Below, piece after piece: positions 1 through 10,910 of a stretch of DNA of 64,000 bases. The notes beneath the pieces are model-generated. The model did no database searches. It saw nothing but the letters and a program-made list of their open reading frames with translations, and was not told where the DNA came from. A program made the position numbers and the translations under genes. Position 1 is the stretch's first letter, and each line of letters opens with the position of its first letter. Source of the DNA: an uncultured Porphyromonadaceae bacterium (GTDB taxonomy: Bacteria > Bacteroidota > Bacteroidia > Bacteroidales > Muribaculaceae); the NCBI GenBank assembly GCA_900550395.1, contig URSD01000006.1:1-64000 (forward strand). The letters run 5' to 3'.

Positions 1-220
1 TTTCGTTTCTGTTGCGGTATTTGAGGGTGGAGTCTGTGCCGGAGTGGGCGCCGTCTTTCTCCACCTTGTAGATTTCCATTCCTGCGAAGTGTTTGTTGAG
101 AAAAGCCTGTGCGGTCTGGGGGAGGTCGCCGGGTATGATGAGATCGTCATCGTCGGAGCACGACCATACGGTGGCGAGGGCCAGCAGCATTGTGCATGTC
201 AGCAGAATAAATTTTTTCAT
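1..220 (-). CDS. PepSY-like lipoprotein, N-terminal part (runs off window)
   Basis: Read on the minus strand from the ATG at 218-220, this frame stays open to the window edge (about 73 codons). It begins with a lysine-rich start, a hydrophobic stretch and a lipobox ending in Cys21 (TVWSC), followed by an acidic SDDDD linker, so it should be an exported lipoprotein. Residues 30-50 (LPQTAQAFLNKHFAG, then IYKVEKD) match the opening of the PepSY-like repeats (DUF2874 type) common in Bacteroidales. That fold is thought to bind or inhibit, but no substrate is known. The C-terminal part is missing. The gene follows mutB in the same direction behind a hairpin at 252-289, so it is probably transcribed separately. 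Confidence 0.7.
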   Translation of the reverse strand, partial: MKKFILLTCTMLLALATVWSCSDDDDLIIPGDLPQTAQAFLNKHFAGMEIYKVEKDGAHSGTDSTLKYRNRNE

Positions 221-251
221 CTTGAGTTTTGGTTTAAGCATATACAGGATA

Positions 252-289
252 ACAACGGCACCGGCGTTTTGGTTCGCCGGTGCCGTTGT
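252..289 (-). terminator. Hairpin terminator after mutB
   Basis: A perfect 15-bp inverted repeat (252-266 with 275-289) encloses an 8-nt loop, just past the mutB stop codon on the minus strand. The T-tract after it is poor, so it may be a weak terminator or an mRNA 3'-end stabiliser. Confidence 0.6.
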
Positions 290-312
290 CATAATGTTGT
301 CAACGTGCCGTA

Positions 313-2451
<2,139 letters not shown>

Positions 2452-2460
2452 GACTGTACC

Positions 2461-4302
2461 TTATTTGAGAAGTTTGGCGTTAAACTGCTGGAGGGTTTCG
2501 AGCACGTTGCAGCGCACATGCACGAAGTTCTCGATGCCGGCTGCCTTGAGTTCTTCCATGCATGCGGGAGCGCCGGCCACCACGAACTCGGCGCGGCCTG
2601 CGAGATACTTGAATGCCTCGGGAGCGAGGGTTGCGTACTCGTCGTCGCTGGAGCAGAGGACGACCACGTCGGCGCCTTTTTCGATGGCGGCGTCAACGCC
2701 AGCCTCCACGGTGTCGAAGCCGAGGTTGTCGATGATCTCATAGCCGGCGCAGCCGAAGAAGTTGGTGGAGAACTGGGCGCGGGCCAGACGCATGGCGAGG
2801 TTGCCGATGGTAAGCATGAACACCTTGGGGAGGTTGGCGGCGGCCTCCGTGGCGAGGCGCAGTGCCTCGAAATCGGTGGCGGCACGCTTCATTGCCAGCG
2901 CGTTGGGGCCTTTCTCGCCGCCGTGGCAGCAGCATGCGCCCTTGGTCTCGATCTTGGATGCGGCCATCTCGTTGACGTTGGGGTACTGGTTGGTGCCCAG
3001 CAGAATCTCCTTGCGGCGTGCTACGTCGGTGTGGCGCTTGGCGCAGCTTGCGTTGACGGCCTCCTGCACCTTGCCTTCGCCTACGAGGGCGAAGAAGCCT
3101 CCGGCCTCCTCCGTCTCGAGGAAGAGTTTCCAGGCCTGTGCGGCGATGTTGACCGTGAGGGTCTCCACATAGTAGGAGCCGCCGGCGGGGTCGACCACCT
3201 TGTCGAGGTGGCTTTCCTCCTTGAGCAGGAACTGCTGGTTGCGGGCTATGCGCTCAGAGAATGCGTCGGGAGTCTTGTAGGGCTCGTCGAAGGGCGTCGT
3301 CACGATGGAGTCGACTCCGGCGAGAGCTGCCGACATGGTTTCCGTCTGCGAGCGCAGCAGGTTGACGTGTGCGTCGTAGATTGTCTGGTTGAACTTGGAC
3401 GTCCTGGCGCACACCATCATCTTGGCGGCGTCGGCCGATGCGGGCTTGTACTGCTCCACGATCTGCGCCCAGAGCATGCGTGCCGAACGGAACTTGGCGA
3501 GCTCCATGAAGAAGTTGCTGCTTACGCACATCGTGAACTTGATGCGTGAGGCCACCTCGTCGGCGCTGCGGCCGGCGTCGGTGAGGGCCGTCATCCATGC
3601 GGCGCCCCATGCGAGGGCGTAGCCGAGTTCCTGATAGATGTATGCGCCGCTGTTGCCGAGCAGGTTGCTCTCCACGTTGAGGCAGCGGAGTCCCGGGACG
3701 GGAGCAACGATGGCGAGGAGGCGTACGGCTGTGGCGGTGATGGCGTCGGTGTCGATGCCTTCCTTGCCCTTGACGAGCTGCTTGCGCAGCGGGTCGAAGC
3801 CCACCGAGCCGCGGAAAGCGGCTTCGGCGCCGGCGGCCTTGATGCAGGCCACGAGAGCCGTGGCTACGTCGACAGCCTTGCAGTTGCAGCAGTTGATGTT
3901 GATTTCAACCTTGGCGAGGTCGATGCCCTTGAGGACTACGGCCACCTCGTCGGCCGACTCCACGCGGAAGCCCAGGGATGTGACACCCTTGCCGAGCACT
4001 TCGAGTGCGATTTCGTTGGCCTTGGCAGCCGAATCGGCCACGATGTCCTGGCGTGTGAGCCAGTCGTTGTCGGTGCGGGTGCCGCGAACATAGGGGTATT
4101 CGCCGGGCAACGAGCCAGTGGTCTTGAGGTCGGCGATGTCTTCGGCGCGGTAGATGGGCTGAACGTTGAAGCCCTCGTTGGTACGCCAGACCAGTTTTTT
4201 GTCGAAGTCGGCGCCCTTGAGGTCGGTCTCGACTTTGGCGCGCCACTCCTCGTAGCTTACGCCCGGAAACTGGTCAAACAATTTTTCTTTCTTTTCTGCC
4301 AT
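2461..4302 (-). CDS. mutA: Methylmalonyl-CoA mutase, small subunit
   Basis: Paralogue of the large subunit that pairs with it. The protein is 613 aa if it starts at the ATG at 4302 (MAEKKEKLFDQFPGVSYEEW). The frame is open upstream to 4362, but the extra 20 residues are unlike the family and would cross the mRNA start predicted from the promoter at 4366-4399. The barrel region keeps DPAGGSYYVETLT, typical of the family. The C-terminal domain is cobalamin-binding-like but lacks the DxHxxG ligand motif, as expected for the non-catalytic subunit. It is the first gene of the mutA-mutB operon. Confidence 0.95.
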   Translation of the reverse strand: MAEKKEKLFDQFPGVSYEEWRAKVETDLKGADFDKKLVWRTNEGFNVQPIYRAEDIADLKTTGSLPGEYPYVRGTRTDNDWLTRQDIVADSAAKANEIALEVLGKGVTSLGFRVESADEVAVVLKGIDLAKVEININCCNCKAVDVATALVACIKAAGAEAAFRGSVGFDPLRKQLVKGKEGIDTDAITATAVRLLAIVAPVPGLRCLNVESNLLGNSGAYIYQELGYALAWGAAWMTALTDAGRSADEVASRIKFTMCVSSNFFMELAKFRSARMLWAQIVEQYKPASADAAKMMVCARTSKFNQTIYDAHVNLLRSQTETMSAALAGVDSIVTTPFDEPYKTPDAFSERIARNQQFLLKEESHLDKVVDPAGGSYYVETLTVNIAAQAWKLFLETEEAGGFFALVGEGKVQEAVNASCAKRHTDVARRKEILLGTNQYPNVNEMAASKIETKGACCCHGGEKGPNALAMKRAATDFEALRLATEAAANLPKVFMLTIGNLAMRLARAQFSTNFFGCAGYEIIDNLGFDTVEAGVDAAIEKGADVVVLCSSDDEYATLAPEAFKYLAGRAEFVVAGAPACMEELKAAGIENFVHVRCNVLETLQQFNAKLLK

Positions 4303-4365
4303 AACTTGGTAGTTATATTTATGTGTATTTTGGTATCGAAAGAGGTTTGATGTGAAATTCAACTA

Positions 4366-4399
4366 CAAAAGTACAATAGTTTTTTAATCCCTGCAAAAA
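4366..4399 (-). promoter_or_regulatory. Promoter of mutAB
   Basis: On the minus strand a TTTTTG (-33 element, 4399-4394) is followed after exactly 20 nt by TACTTTTG (-7 element, 4373-4366), the Bacteroidetes sigma-ABfr consensus. It predicts a leader of about 60 nt before mutA. Confidence 0.75.
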
Positions 4400-4500
4400 T
4401 TTCCTCGTTAAGCGGTGTAAAATCGGGAATTTCATGGCATGGAGAGGCAAAATGATGTGTGAAAAATTGTTATGCAGGGCGCCGATTCGGTTTTTTATCG

Positions 4501-4508
4501 TAAATTTG
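4501..4508 (+). promoter_or_regulatory. -7 promoter element of relA
   Basis: TAAATTTG matches the Bacteroidetes -7 consensus TAnnTTTG, 22 nt before the relA ATG. No convincing -33 TTTG is found at the usual distance. Confidence 0.5.
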
Positions 4509-4530
4509 ACATCGCAAAGAGACAATAGGT

Positions 4531-6744
4531 ATGGACCCGATTTCATTCACTCCCGACGAACGCCCCCTGCTATTGCAGCTGACGCGCAGACTGCACCGGC
4601 TTATGGCCCCCGTGGCCCACGCCGGCGACGCTGCCGCGCTGACACGCACAGTACGCACGCATTTCGACTCCCTGCACCGCGACCGCTTCGGGCTGCATCC
4701 GTTGCTGCGTCATCTCGACACAGCCGCCATGCTCGCCGAGCGCCTTGACGCCGACCGCAACATGGTGCTCGCCATCATGCTATACGACTTCGTGCGCAAC
4801 GGCGCCATCGCCCGCGAACAGCTGGAGGCGGAGTGGGGCGACGACGTGGCCCGCATGGTCGAGGGCCTGAATAACGTGGCCTCGCTGTACAGCCGTCGTG
4901 CGGCCGTGCAGACCGACAATTTCCGCAATCTGCTGCTCACCTTCGCCAGCGACATCCGCGTCATAATAATAATGATAGTGGACCGCCTCGTGCTGATGCG
5001 GGCCATCAACCATCATCCCGACGCCGAGGCCGTGCGCCATGTCGCCGCCGAGGCCGGCTATCTATACGCGCCGCTGGCCCACCGCCTGGGCCTGTACTCG
5101 ATAAAAGGCGAGCTGGAGGACCTCACCTTCAAGTACAGCAACCGCGAGATGTTCACCCGCATAGCCCGCAAGCTCAACCAGACCAAGGAGCACCGCGAGA
5201 AGTACATAGCCGACTTCATAGCGCCGCTGCGCCGCCGCCTGGAGGCCGAGGGCCTGAAATTCGACATCAAGGGGCGCACCAAATCCATATCGTCGATATG
5301 GAACAAGATGAAGAAGCAGAAGAACGACATCGAGGACATCTACGACCTCTTCGCCATCCGCATCATACTCGACGTGCCGCCCGAGCTGGAGAAGAACCAG
5401 TGCTGGCTCGTGTACTCCATAGTCACGGACATGTACCGCCCCAATCCCGCGCGCATGAAGGACTGGATCAGCATCCCCAAGAGCAACGGCTACGAGTCGC
5501 TGCACATAACGGTGTACGGTCCCGAGGAACGCTGGGTGGAGGTGCAGATACGCACCCGGCGCATGGACCTCGTGGCCGAGAAGGGCCTCGCCGCCCACTG
5601 GCGCTACAAGGGCATCAAGGCCGAGGGCGGCCTGGACGCGTGGATGAACAATGTGCGCGACATCCTGGAGGCCGGCGCCGACGGCCCCATGGAGCTGATG
5701 AAGAACATGCGCATGGACGTCTACGACAAGGAAGTGTTCGTGTTCACGCCCAAAGGCGACCTCTACAAGCTGCCCATGGGCGCCACGCTGCTGGATTTCG
5801 CCTTCAGCATCCACTCCGACGTGGGCTCGCACTGCACCGGCGGACGCGTCAACGGCATGAATCAGCGCCTCACCTACCGTCTGCACAGCGGCGACACGGT
5901 GGAAATCTTCACGGCTCAGGCGCAGACCCCGAAGCCCGACTGGCTCAACATAGCCGTCACCAACAAGGCCCGCAACAAGATACGCGTGGCGCTGAAGGAG
6001 CAGGCCGGACGCCGCGCCGAGCTGGGCAAGGAACTGCTGATGCGGCGCTTCAAGAACCGCAAGATAGACGTGGAGGAATCGACCCTCTCGCGCACGATAG
6101 CCCGCAGCGGCTACAAGAACGTCACCGACTTCTACACCGCGATAGCCGACGAGGTCCTGGACCCGGCGGCCGTCATAGACACCTATGTCAACCTCGACCG
6201 CGCGGCCGACGACGCAGAATCGTCCCGCGTGTCGGCCAGCGAGTATGTGATGCCGGAGACAGCCGGCGTCAGCGCCGAGCGCGATTCCGCTTCCGGCGAC
6301 ATCCTCGTCATCGGCGACAACATCAAGGGCATCAACTACCGCATGGCGCGTTGCTGCAATCCCATATTCGGCGACGATGTGTTCGGCTTCGTGTCGGCCG
6401 AGGGTGTCATCAAGATACACCGCACCGACTGTCCCAACGCCGCCAACATACGCAGCAACTATCCCTACCGCCTGATACGCACCAGATGGAACGGCAAGAC
6501 CGGCACACAATTCGCGGCCACGCTGCGCATCGTGGGTCAGGACGACCTCGGCATCGTCACCAATCTCACCTCAATCATCAACAAGGAGAAAGACTCGACG
6601 CTGCGCAGCATCTCCATCGACAGCAACGACGGTCTTTTCCAGGGCTTTGTGGTAGTGGGCGTGAACGACACCGCCACCCTCAACCAGCTTATCAAGAAAC
6701 TGAAAACAGTAAAAGGAGTAAAAGATGTACAACGCAGCAAGTAA
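4531..6744 (+). CDS. relA: RelA/SpoT-family (p)ppGpp synthetase with a dead hydrolase domain
   Basis: Long RSH enzyme of the stringent response (737 aa), made of a pseudo-HD hydrolase domain (about 45-190), a synthetase domain (about 225-365), TGS (about 395-465), a CC/zinc-finger region (MARCC near 605) and a C-terminal ACT domain. The synthetase keeps the KSISSIWNKM, IPKSNGYESLH and QIRT motifs. By eye-alignment the hydrolase metal ligands are lost: the HD pair is Y85-D86 and the first His is R60, while D151 remains. It should therefore make but not degrade (p)ppGpp. The synthetase carries R308-M-K-D, the RxKD signature of bifunctional enzymes, where monofunctional proteobacterial RelA has ExDD. 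Its last 20 bases overlap the next gene. The symbol is by function; spoT is less likely. Confidence 0.93.
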   Translation: MDPISFTPDERPLLLQLTRRLHRLMAPVAHAGDAAALTRTVRTHFDSLHRDRFGLHPLLRHLDTAAMLAERLDADRNMVLAIMLYDFVRNGAIAREQLEAEWGDDVARMVEGLNNVASLYSRRAAVQTDNFRNLLLTFASDIRVIIIMIVDRLVLMRAINHHPDAEAVRHVAAEAGYLYAPLAHRLGLYSIKGELEDLTFKYSNREMFTRIARKLNQTKEHREKYIADFIAPLRRRLEAEGLKFDIKGRTKSISSIWNKMKKQKNDIEDIYDLFAIRIILDVPPELEKNQCWLVYSIVTDMYRPNPARMKDWISIPKSNGYESLHITVYGPEERWVEVQIRTRRMDLVAEKGLAAHWRYKGIKAEGGLDAWMNNVRDILEAGADGPMELMKNMRMDVYDKEVFVFTPKGDLYKLPMGATLLDFAFSIHSDVGSHCTGGRVNGMNQRLTYRLHSGDTVEIFTAQAQTPKPDWLNIAVTNKARNKIRVALKEQAGRRAELGKELLMRRFKNRKIDVEESTLSRTIARSGYKNVTDFYTAIADEVLDPAAVIDTYVNLDRAADDAESSRVSASEYVMPETAGVSAERDSASGDILVIGDNIKGINYRMARCCNPIFGDDVFGFVSAEGVIKIHRTDCPNAANIRSNYPYRLIRTRWNGKTGTQFAATLRIVGQDDLGIVTNLTSIINKEKDSTLRSISIDSNDGLFQGFVVVGVNDTATLNQLIKKLKTVKGVKDVQRSK

Positions 6745-7576
6745 ACTTACCGTAGCGGCCGCCCTTGCAGCCGCAGCCATTCTGGGCGGATGCAAGTCGG
6801 AGAGCGAGCGCCGGGCCGAGCGCGCCGAAGCCATGCGCATTGAGGCCGAAACGCTCGCCGCCTCAGGCGATTACGAACAGAGCCTCGCGCTGCTCGACAG
6901 CATAGACAGCGCATATCACGAGCAGACGGCAGTGCGCCGCAAGGCCATGGCTACCCGCGCCACAGCCATCGAGGCACGCTCGCTGCGTCAGATAGGCCCG
7001 GCCGACAGCCTGCTTGCCGCGTCGCAGCTGCGTGCCGACAGCCTCGGCGCGCTGTTCGTCTACGTGGACGGTCCCCGTGGACTCGAAGGGCACTATGTGG
7101 CCCGCGAACTGAAGGGGCACGATGTTACAGACGGCACAGGCATCGAGCCGCGCGTCGACGCGCAGGGCTATCTCAGCATCGCGGCCGTAGTGAAGGGGCG
7201 CAGGATAGGTCTGAACTCCATGTCGGCCACTACCGGCGCCGGCACGTGGCGCGTGGAGCCCGTAAGCGGCGAGCGCAGCATCAACAGCGAGGGCACAGAA
7301 CTCACCAGTTTCCGTCAGGAGGAAGTCACGGACATCATGCAGGCCCTCGAGGCCGCGGGCGACGGCCCTGTGAAAATCCATCTCGACGGCTCCCGCGGCA
7401 GCGTGGAGGTGAAGCTTACGCCCGCACTGCGCACGGCACTTGTGCGCTCCTGGCAGTATGCCATGGCCCGTCAGCAGCTACGGTCGGCACAGATAGAGCG
7501 CGAACGCCTCGAACGCACCTTGCAGACCGCCCGCGACCACCGCGCCAATGCGCCTGTGGAAGCTGCGGCGGAGTAG
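6725..7576 (+). CDS. Lipoprotein of unknown function
   Basis: This 283-aa protein begins with an Ala-rich signal peptide and a lipobox ILGGC (Cys23), so it should be a lipid-anchored envelope protein. Residues 25-70 are charged and helical (ERRAERAEAMRIEAETLAASGDYEQSL in part), like a single TPR-type helical pair. A middle segment is unassigned, and the C-terminal 50 residues form a predicted coiled coil. I do not recognise a characterised family. The start lies inside the 3' end of relA with a 20-bp overlap in another frame, which suggests translational coupling to the alarmone synthetase. It ends 18 bp before the convergent ogt gene with no clear terminator between. Confidence 0.75.
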   Translation: MYNAASKLTVAAALAAAAILGGCKSESERRAERAEAMRIEAETLAASGDYEQSLALLDSIDSAYHEQTAVRRKAMATRATAIEARSLRQIGPADSLLAASQLRADSLGALFVYVDGPRGLEGHYVARELKGHDVTDGTGIEPRVDAQGYLSIAAVVKGRRIGLNSMSATTGAGTWRVEPVSGERSINSEGTELTSFRQEEVTDIMQALEAAGDGPVKIHLDGSRGSVEVKLTPALRTALVRSWQYAMARQQLRSAQIERERLERTLQTARDHRANAPVEAAAE

Positions 7577-7594
7577 GGGGATTCGCAATCTTTC

Positions 7595-8128
7595 TTATGA
7601 TGCACCCTCTAAGTCGAATTTATTGTTGCATTCGAGCGTGAGGAGGGCGCGTTTCGCTTCCAGACCGCCGGCGTAGCCGGTGAGCGACCGGTCGCTGCCG
7701 ACGACGCGATGGCAGGGAATGAAGACCGACAGTGCGTTGGCACCGACTGCGTTGGCTACGGCGCGGACAGCTTCAGGACGGCCTATTCTGCGGGCAAGTT
7801 CTGCATATGACGCTGTCTGTCCGTAGGGAATGTTCAGCAGTTCGGTCCACACCATTTTCTGAAAATCGGTTCCGGCGAACAGCAGAGGAACATCGAACGT
7901 CCGGCGATGTCCGGCAAAATATTCGTCAAGCTCGAGGGCTGCCTGCTCGATCACCTCCGAAGTCCCGTCGGCGAACGAAGCACCGAGCGCTGTTTCCAGA
8001 CGCCGCTGCACAAGGCTGCGGCGCCTCTCCGCCGGCCAGTCGCACAGACATAGTCTGTCGCCGACCGAGCCGAGCGTGAGTACACCGCAGGGAGCCTTGT
8101 AGAGTTTCGTCAGTATGACATTCTTCAT
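7595..8128 (-). CDS. ogt: Methylated-DNA--protein-cysteine S-methyltransferase
   Basis: Repairs O6-methylguanine by moving the methyl group to its own cysteine (a suicide enzyme). The active-site motif is FIPCHRVVGS with Cys139, followed by LTGYAGGLEAKRALL. A helix-turn-helix DNA-binding segment precedes it (PYGQTASYAELARRIGRP). The 177-aa size fits Ogt-type proteins without the Ada N-terminal domain. It overlaps the preceding ABC permease gene by 4 bp (ATGA), so it is the last gene of a three-gene operon; the functional link to the transporter is unclear. Confidence 0.95.
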   Translation of the reverse strand: MKNVILTKLYKAPCGVLTLGSVGDRLCLCDWPAERRRSLVQRRLETALGASFADGTSEVIEQAALELDEYFAGHRRTFDVPLLFAGTDFQKMVWTELLNIPYGQTASYAELARRIGRPEAVRAVANAVGANALSVFIPCHRVVGSDRSLTGYAGGLEAKRALLTLECNNKFDLEGAS

Positions 8129-9384
8129 TTATAGCGAGCCCAGCGTATGAGTTCTACTACGGTCGGCTTCTTGCCGTACATGAAGATGCCCACGCGGTAG
8201 ATCTTGGCCGCAATCCAGACCATGCCCACGAACGAGGCGTAGAGGATTACAAGCGACAGGAGTATCTGCCAGCCCGGTATGCCGAAGGGAATGCGCGACA
8301 TCATCACCATGGGCGACGTCAGCGGAATCATTGAGGCCCAGAATGCGAGGCCGGAGGAGGGGTCCTGTGCGGCCTGCATGCTCAGCAGGAGTCCGAGGAT
8401 GATGGGAATGATGGCGATGCTGAGGAGCTGCGAGGCGTCCTGGATGTTGTCGACGGCCGAGCCGACGGCGGCGTAGATGGAGGAGTAGAACAGATAGCCT
8501 CCGATCAGGAACAGGGCAATGTAGCCGAAGAGTTCGGCGATGTACCAGGGCGAGCCGAGCATACCGAGGTCGAGGGCGCCGTCGCCGGCGGCAACAGCGG
8601 CGTTGCTGACAAGAGGCATGATCCAGAAGCTGCATCCCGTGAGGAGTACGCCCCAGATAAGTATCTGCGTGATAGCCACAAGACCTATGCCGACTATCTT
8701 GCCCATCATCAGTGCGTTGGGGCTGACGCTGCTCACCACGATTTCAAGTACGCGGTTGCTTTTCTCGTCGATGATGCTGGTGGTGACCATCTGTCCGTAG
8801 AGCATGATGAAGGTGTAGAGCATCAGCGACATGATGATGCCTATCAGATAGCTGGCAATCGACGACGTCTCGGACGCGTCCTCGCCGTCGGTGATGCGGA
8901 AAGTCTCGAGAGTCACATCGACGTCGAGTTCCTTCATTATCTGCGCGAGGTTGGCGATATCGTAGGCTTTGAGGCGTTCTTTCTCGATGATGCTTTCCAG
9001 CTGTCCGCTGATAGCGCTCTCGGCCTGCATGGAGGCTGCCTCGCGGCTGTAGAGGCGTATGCCGTCGGGGCGGCTGACGGCATCCTTGTTGATTACAAGT
9101 ACGGCGTCGTAGTCTTCGTCGGCCATAGCTGCCTTGTAGTCATTGCCGGCATCCACGAATGTAAGCTCCGCTTCCTTTTCGAGCTTCCGGCCTATCTGCT
9201 CCGGCGTCTGGTCGACTACGGCCACCGTTTTGTCGTCGGGGGTGCTGAAAGCCATGATGAGTGCCGGAGCCAACATCAGGCCTATCATAAGTATCGGCAT
9301 CAGCAGAGTGCTGATGATGAAGCTTTTGCGTTTTACTCTTTCGAGATATTCACGGCTTATAATGATGGCGAGTGGTGATTTCAT
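8125..9384 (-). CDS. ABC-2 type transporter permease (NatB-like)
   Basis: Membrane half of an ABC exporter (419 aa). One N-terminal membrane segment (about residues 20-45) is followed by an extracytoplasmic domain of about 130 residues, then a C-terminal block of five or six hydrophobic segments beginning near residue 180. This is the NatB/YhaP (ABC-2) arrangement. The motif IIDEKSNRVLEIVVSSVSP at the cytoplasmic loop is typical of the family. It overlaps the ATPase gene by 4 bp upstream and ogt by 4 bp downstream. The substrate cannot be told from sequence; NatAB relatives export sodium or antimicrobial compounds. Confidence 0.9.
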   Translation of the reverse strand: MKSPLAIIISREYLERVKRKSFIISTLLMPILMIGLMLAPALIMAFSTPDDKTVAVVDQTPEQIGRKLEKEAELTFVDAGNDYKAAMADEDYDAVLVINKDAVSRPDGIRLYSREAASMQAESAISGQLESIIEKERLKAYDIANLAQIMKELDVDVTLETFRITDGEDASETSSIASYLIGIIMSLMLYTFIMLYGQMVTTSIIDEKSNRVLEIVVSSVSPNALMMGKIVGIGLVAITQILIWGVLLTGCSFWIMPLVSNAAVAAGDGALDLGMLGSPWYIAELFGYIALFLIGGYLFYSSIYAAVGSAVDNIQDASQLLSIAIIPIILGLLLSMQAAQDPSSGLAFWASMIPLTSPMVMMSRIPFGIPGWQILLSLVILYASFVGMVWIAAKIYRVGIFMYGKKPTVVELIRWARYK

Positions 9385-10328
9385 TGCTGTGCGGGTGTTT
9401 TGAGGTTGGATGCTTCTACGGTCTTTATGAATATCTCGTCCATTGAAGGCAGGATGGCATGGAAGCCTTCCAGGCGTACCACGCCGTTGGCTGCGGCTAC
9501 GGCTGCGGGCAGCGTGCCGGCGTCGTTAAGGCGCAGGATGGCGCGGCTGAGGCCCTCGCGGTCGGGCGAGGTGGGCTCTACCGTCGACGCGAAGGGGGCC
9601 ACGGCCGAACGGAAATCGTCGTGCGCTCCGCTGAATGTGAATTCGTAATTGTTGTCGGCGAAGCGGCGGCGCAGCTCGCGCACCGAGCCGCTGAGGATGT
9701 TGTGCGAGTGGTTGATGAGCGTGATCTCGTCGCAGAGTTCCTCCACGCTTGCCATGTTGTGGGTGGAGAATATGACGGTGGCTCCCTGGTCGCGCAGATG
9801 CAGGATCTCGCGTTTCAGCACGTTGGCGTTGATGGGGTCGAAGCCCGAGAACGGCTCGTCGAAAATCAGCAGCTCGGGACGGTGCAGCACCGTGACGATG
9901 AACTGCACTTTCTGAGCCATGCCCTTCGACAGCTCCTCCACCTTCTTGTCCCACCAGTCTGAAATCTCGAGGCGCTCGAACCAGGCTTTAAGCTGCGTGG
10001 TGGCTTCCTTGCGGTCGAGGCCTTTGAGGCGTGCGAAGAAGAGGGCCTGGTCGCCCACTTTCATCTTCTTATACAGTCCGCGTTCCTCGGGGAGGTAGCC
10101 CATGTGTGCCGTATCGGCACCCGTGAGCACATGGCCGTTGAAGGTGATGGTGCCCGAGTCGGGTGCCGTGATATGGTTGATTGCGCGTATGAGGGTGGTC
10201 TTGCCGGCGCCGTTCGGGCCCAGAAGGCTGTAGACGCAGCCGCGCGGCACGCTCAGGCTCACACGGTCGAGCGCGACGTGCTTGGAAAACGCCTTGCTCA
10301 CTTCCTCTACTGTGATGATATTGTCCAT
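9381..10328 (-). CDS. ABC transporter ATP-binding protein (NatA-like)
   Basis: ATPase partner of the NatB-like permease (315 aa from the ATG at 10328, MDNIITVEEVSKAF; the frame is open for 12 more codons without family similarity). Walker A is GPNGAGKT (about residues 37-44), the signature is LSKGMAQ, Walker B is LLIFDEPFSGFDP, and the switch histidine is in STHNM. A C-terminal extension of about 95 residues is usual in NatA/CcmA-type exporters. It is the first gene of the natA-natB-ogt operon and is transcribed divergently from the DUF805 gene. Confidence 0.93.
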   Translation of the reverse strand: MDNIITVEEVSKAFSKHVALDRVSLSVPRGCVYSLLGPNGAGKTTLIRAINHITAPDSGTITFNGHVLTGADTAHMGYLPEERGLYKKMKVGDQALFFARLKGLDRKEATTQLKAWFERLEISDWWDKKVEELSKGMAQKVQFIVTVLHRPELLIFDEPFSGFDPINANVLKREILHLRDQGATVIFSTHNMASVEELCDEITLINHSHNILSGSVRELRRRFADNNYEFTFSGAHDDFRSAVAPFASTVEPTSPDREGLSRAILRLNDAGTLPAAVAAANGVVRLEGFHAILPSMDEIFIKTVEASNLKTPAQQ

Positions 10329-10423
10329 GTAAGTTGTGATAAGTTTTTGAACTATTAGACGCATGGAAAAGAAAAAAATTACATTATTTCACAAAAAAAA
10401 ATCGATATGTGGGCGATAATTAG

Positions 10424-10431
10424 TATATTTG
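10424..10431 (+). promoter_or_regulatory. -7 promoter element of the DUF805 gene
   Basis: TATATTTG fits TAnnTTTG, 40 nt before the ATG at 10472. The region upstream is A-rich and lacks a clear -33 TTTG. Confidence 0.45.
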
Positions 10432-10471
10432 CCGTTGTAATCAACCAATCACACACCAATAAACTCAATTT

Positions 10472-10843
10472 ATGGAATATCAAAACATGCCTGCCGGTCC
10501 CGCAATGACCTTCCAGGAGGCAATCAAGGTCTGCCTCAACAAGTACGCCGACTTCACCGGGCGTGCTTCACGTGCTGAATTCTGGTGGTTCATGCTCCTT
10601 TGCTTTATCGTGGGCCTGTTTGGCTACGTACCTTACATCAAGTATCTGGCTATGCTCGCAAATCTGGCTCTGCTCGTGCCCACTCTGGCTGTGAGCTGGC
10701 GCCGCATGCACGACATAGGCAAAGGCGGCGGCTGGTGGTTCATCAACTTTGTGCCCCTGATCGGCTGGATCTGGTACATCATCCTCGCCGTTAAGCCCGG
10801 CGAACCCGGCGCCAACCGCTTCGGCGATGCTCCTCTGAAGTAA
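10472..10843 (+). CDS. DUF805 family inner-membrane protein
   Basis: Small membrane protein of 123 aa. The opening FQEAIKVCLNKYADFTGRASR and EFWWF, the middle RRMHDIGKGG and WYIILAVKPGEPGANRFG near the end are the conserved landmarks of DUF805 (YhaH/YhaI relatives). Three or four hydrophobic segments follow the amphipathic N-terminus. The function of the family is unknown. It stands alone between a divergent ABC operon and a strong terminator at 10861-10902. Confidence 0.9.
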   Translation: MEYQNMPAGPAMTFQEAIKVCLNKYADFTGRASRAEFWWFMLLCFIVGLFGYVPYIKYLAMLANLALLVPTLAVSWRRMHDIGKGGGWWFINFVPLIGWIWYIILAVKPGEPGANRFGDAPLK

Positions 10844-10860
10844 GAATTCACTGACCCATT

Positions 10861-10902
10861 AAAGGCCAAAGGTGACTTAAGCCAAAGTCGCCTTTGGCCT
10901 TT
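10861..10902 (+). terminator. Strong hairpin after the DUF805 gene
   Basis: The 18-bp arms 10861-10878 and 10885-10902 pair with a single G-T wobble around a 6-nt loop. A TTT ends the 3' arm. It sits directly before the next gene start at 10911, so that gene needs a promoter inside or close to the hairpin, or read-through. Confidence 0.75.
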
Positions 10903-10910
10903 GCGTGACT

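Noticed and set aside
4303..4530. Cobalamin riboswitch upstream of mutAB
   Set aside because: The predicted leader is about 60 nt, too short, and no B12-box-like conserved segment was seen.
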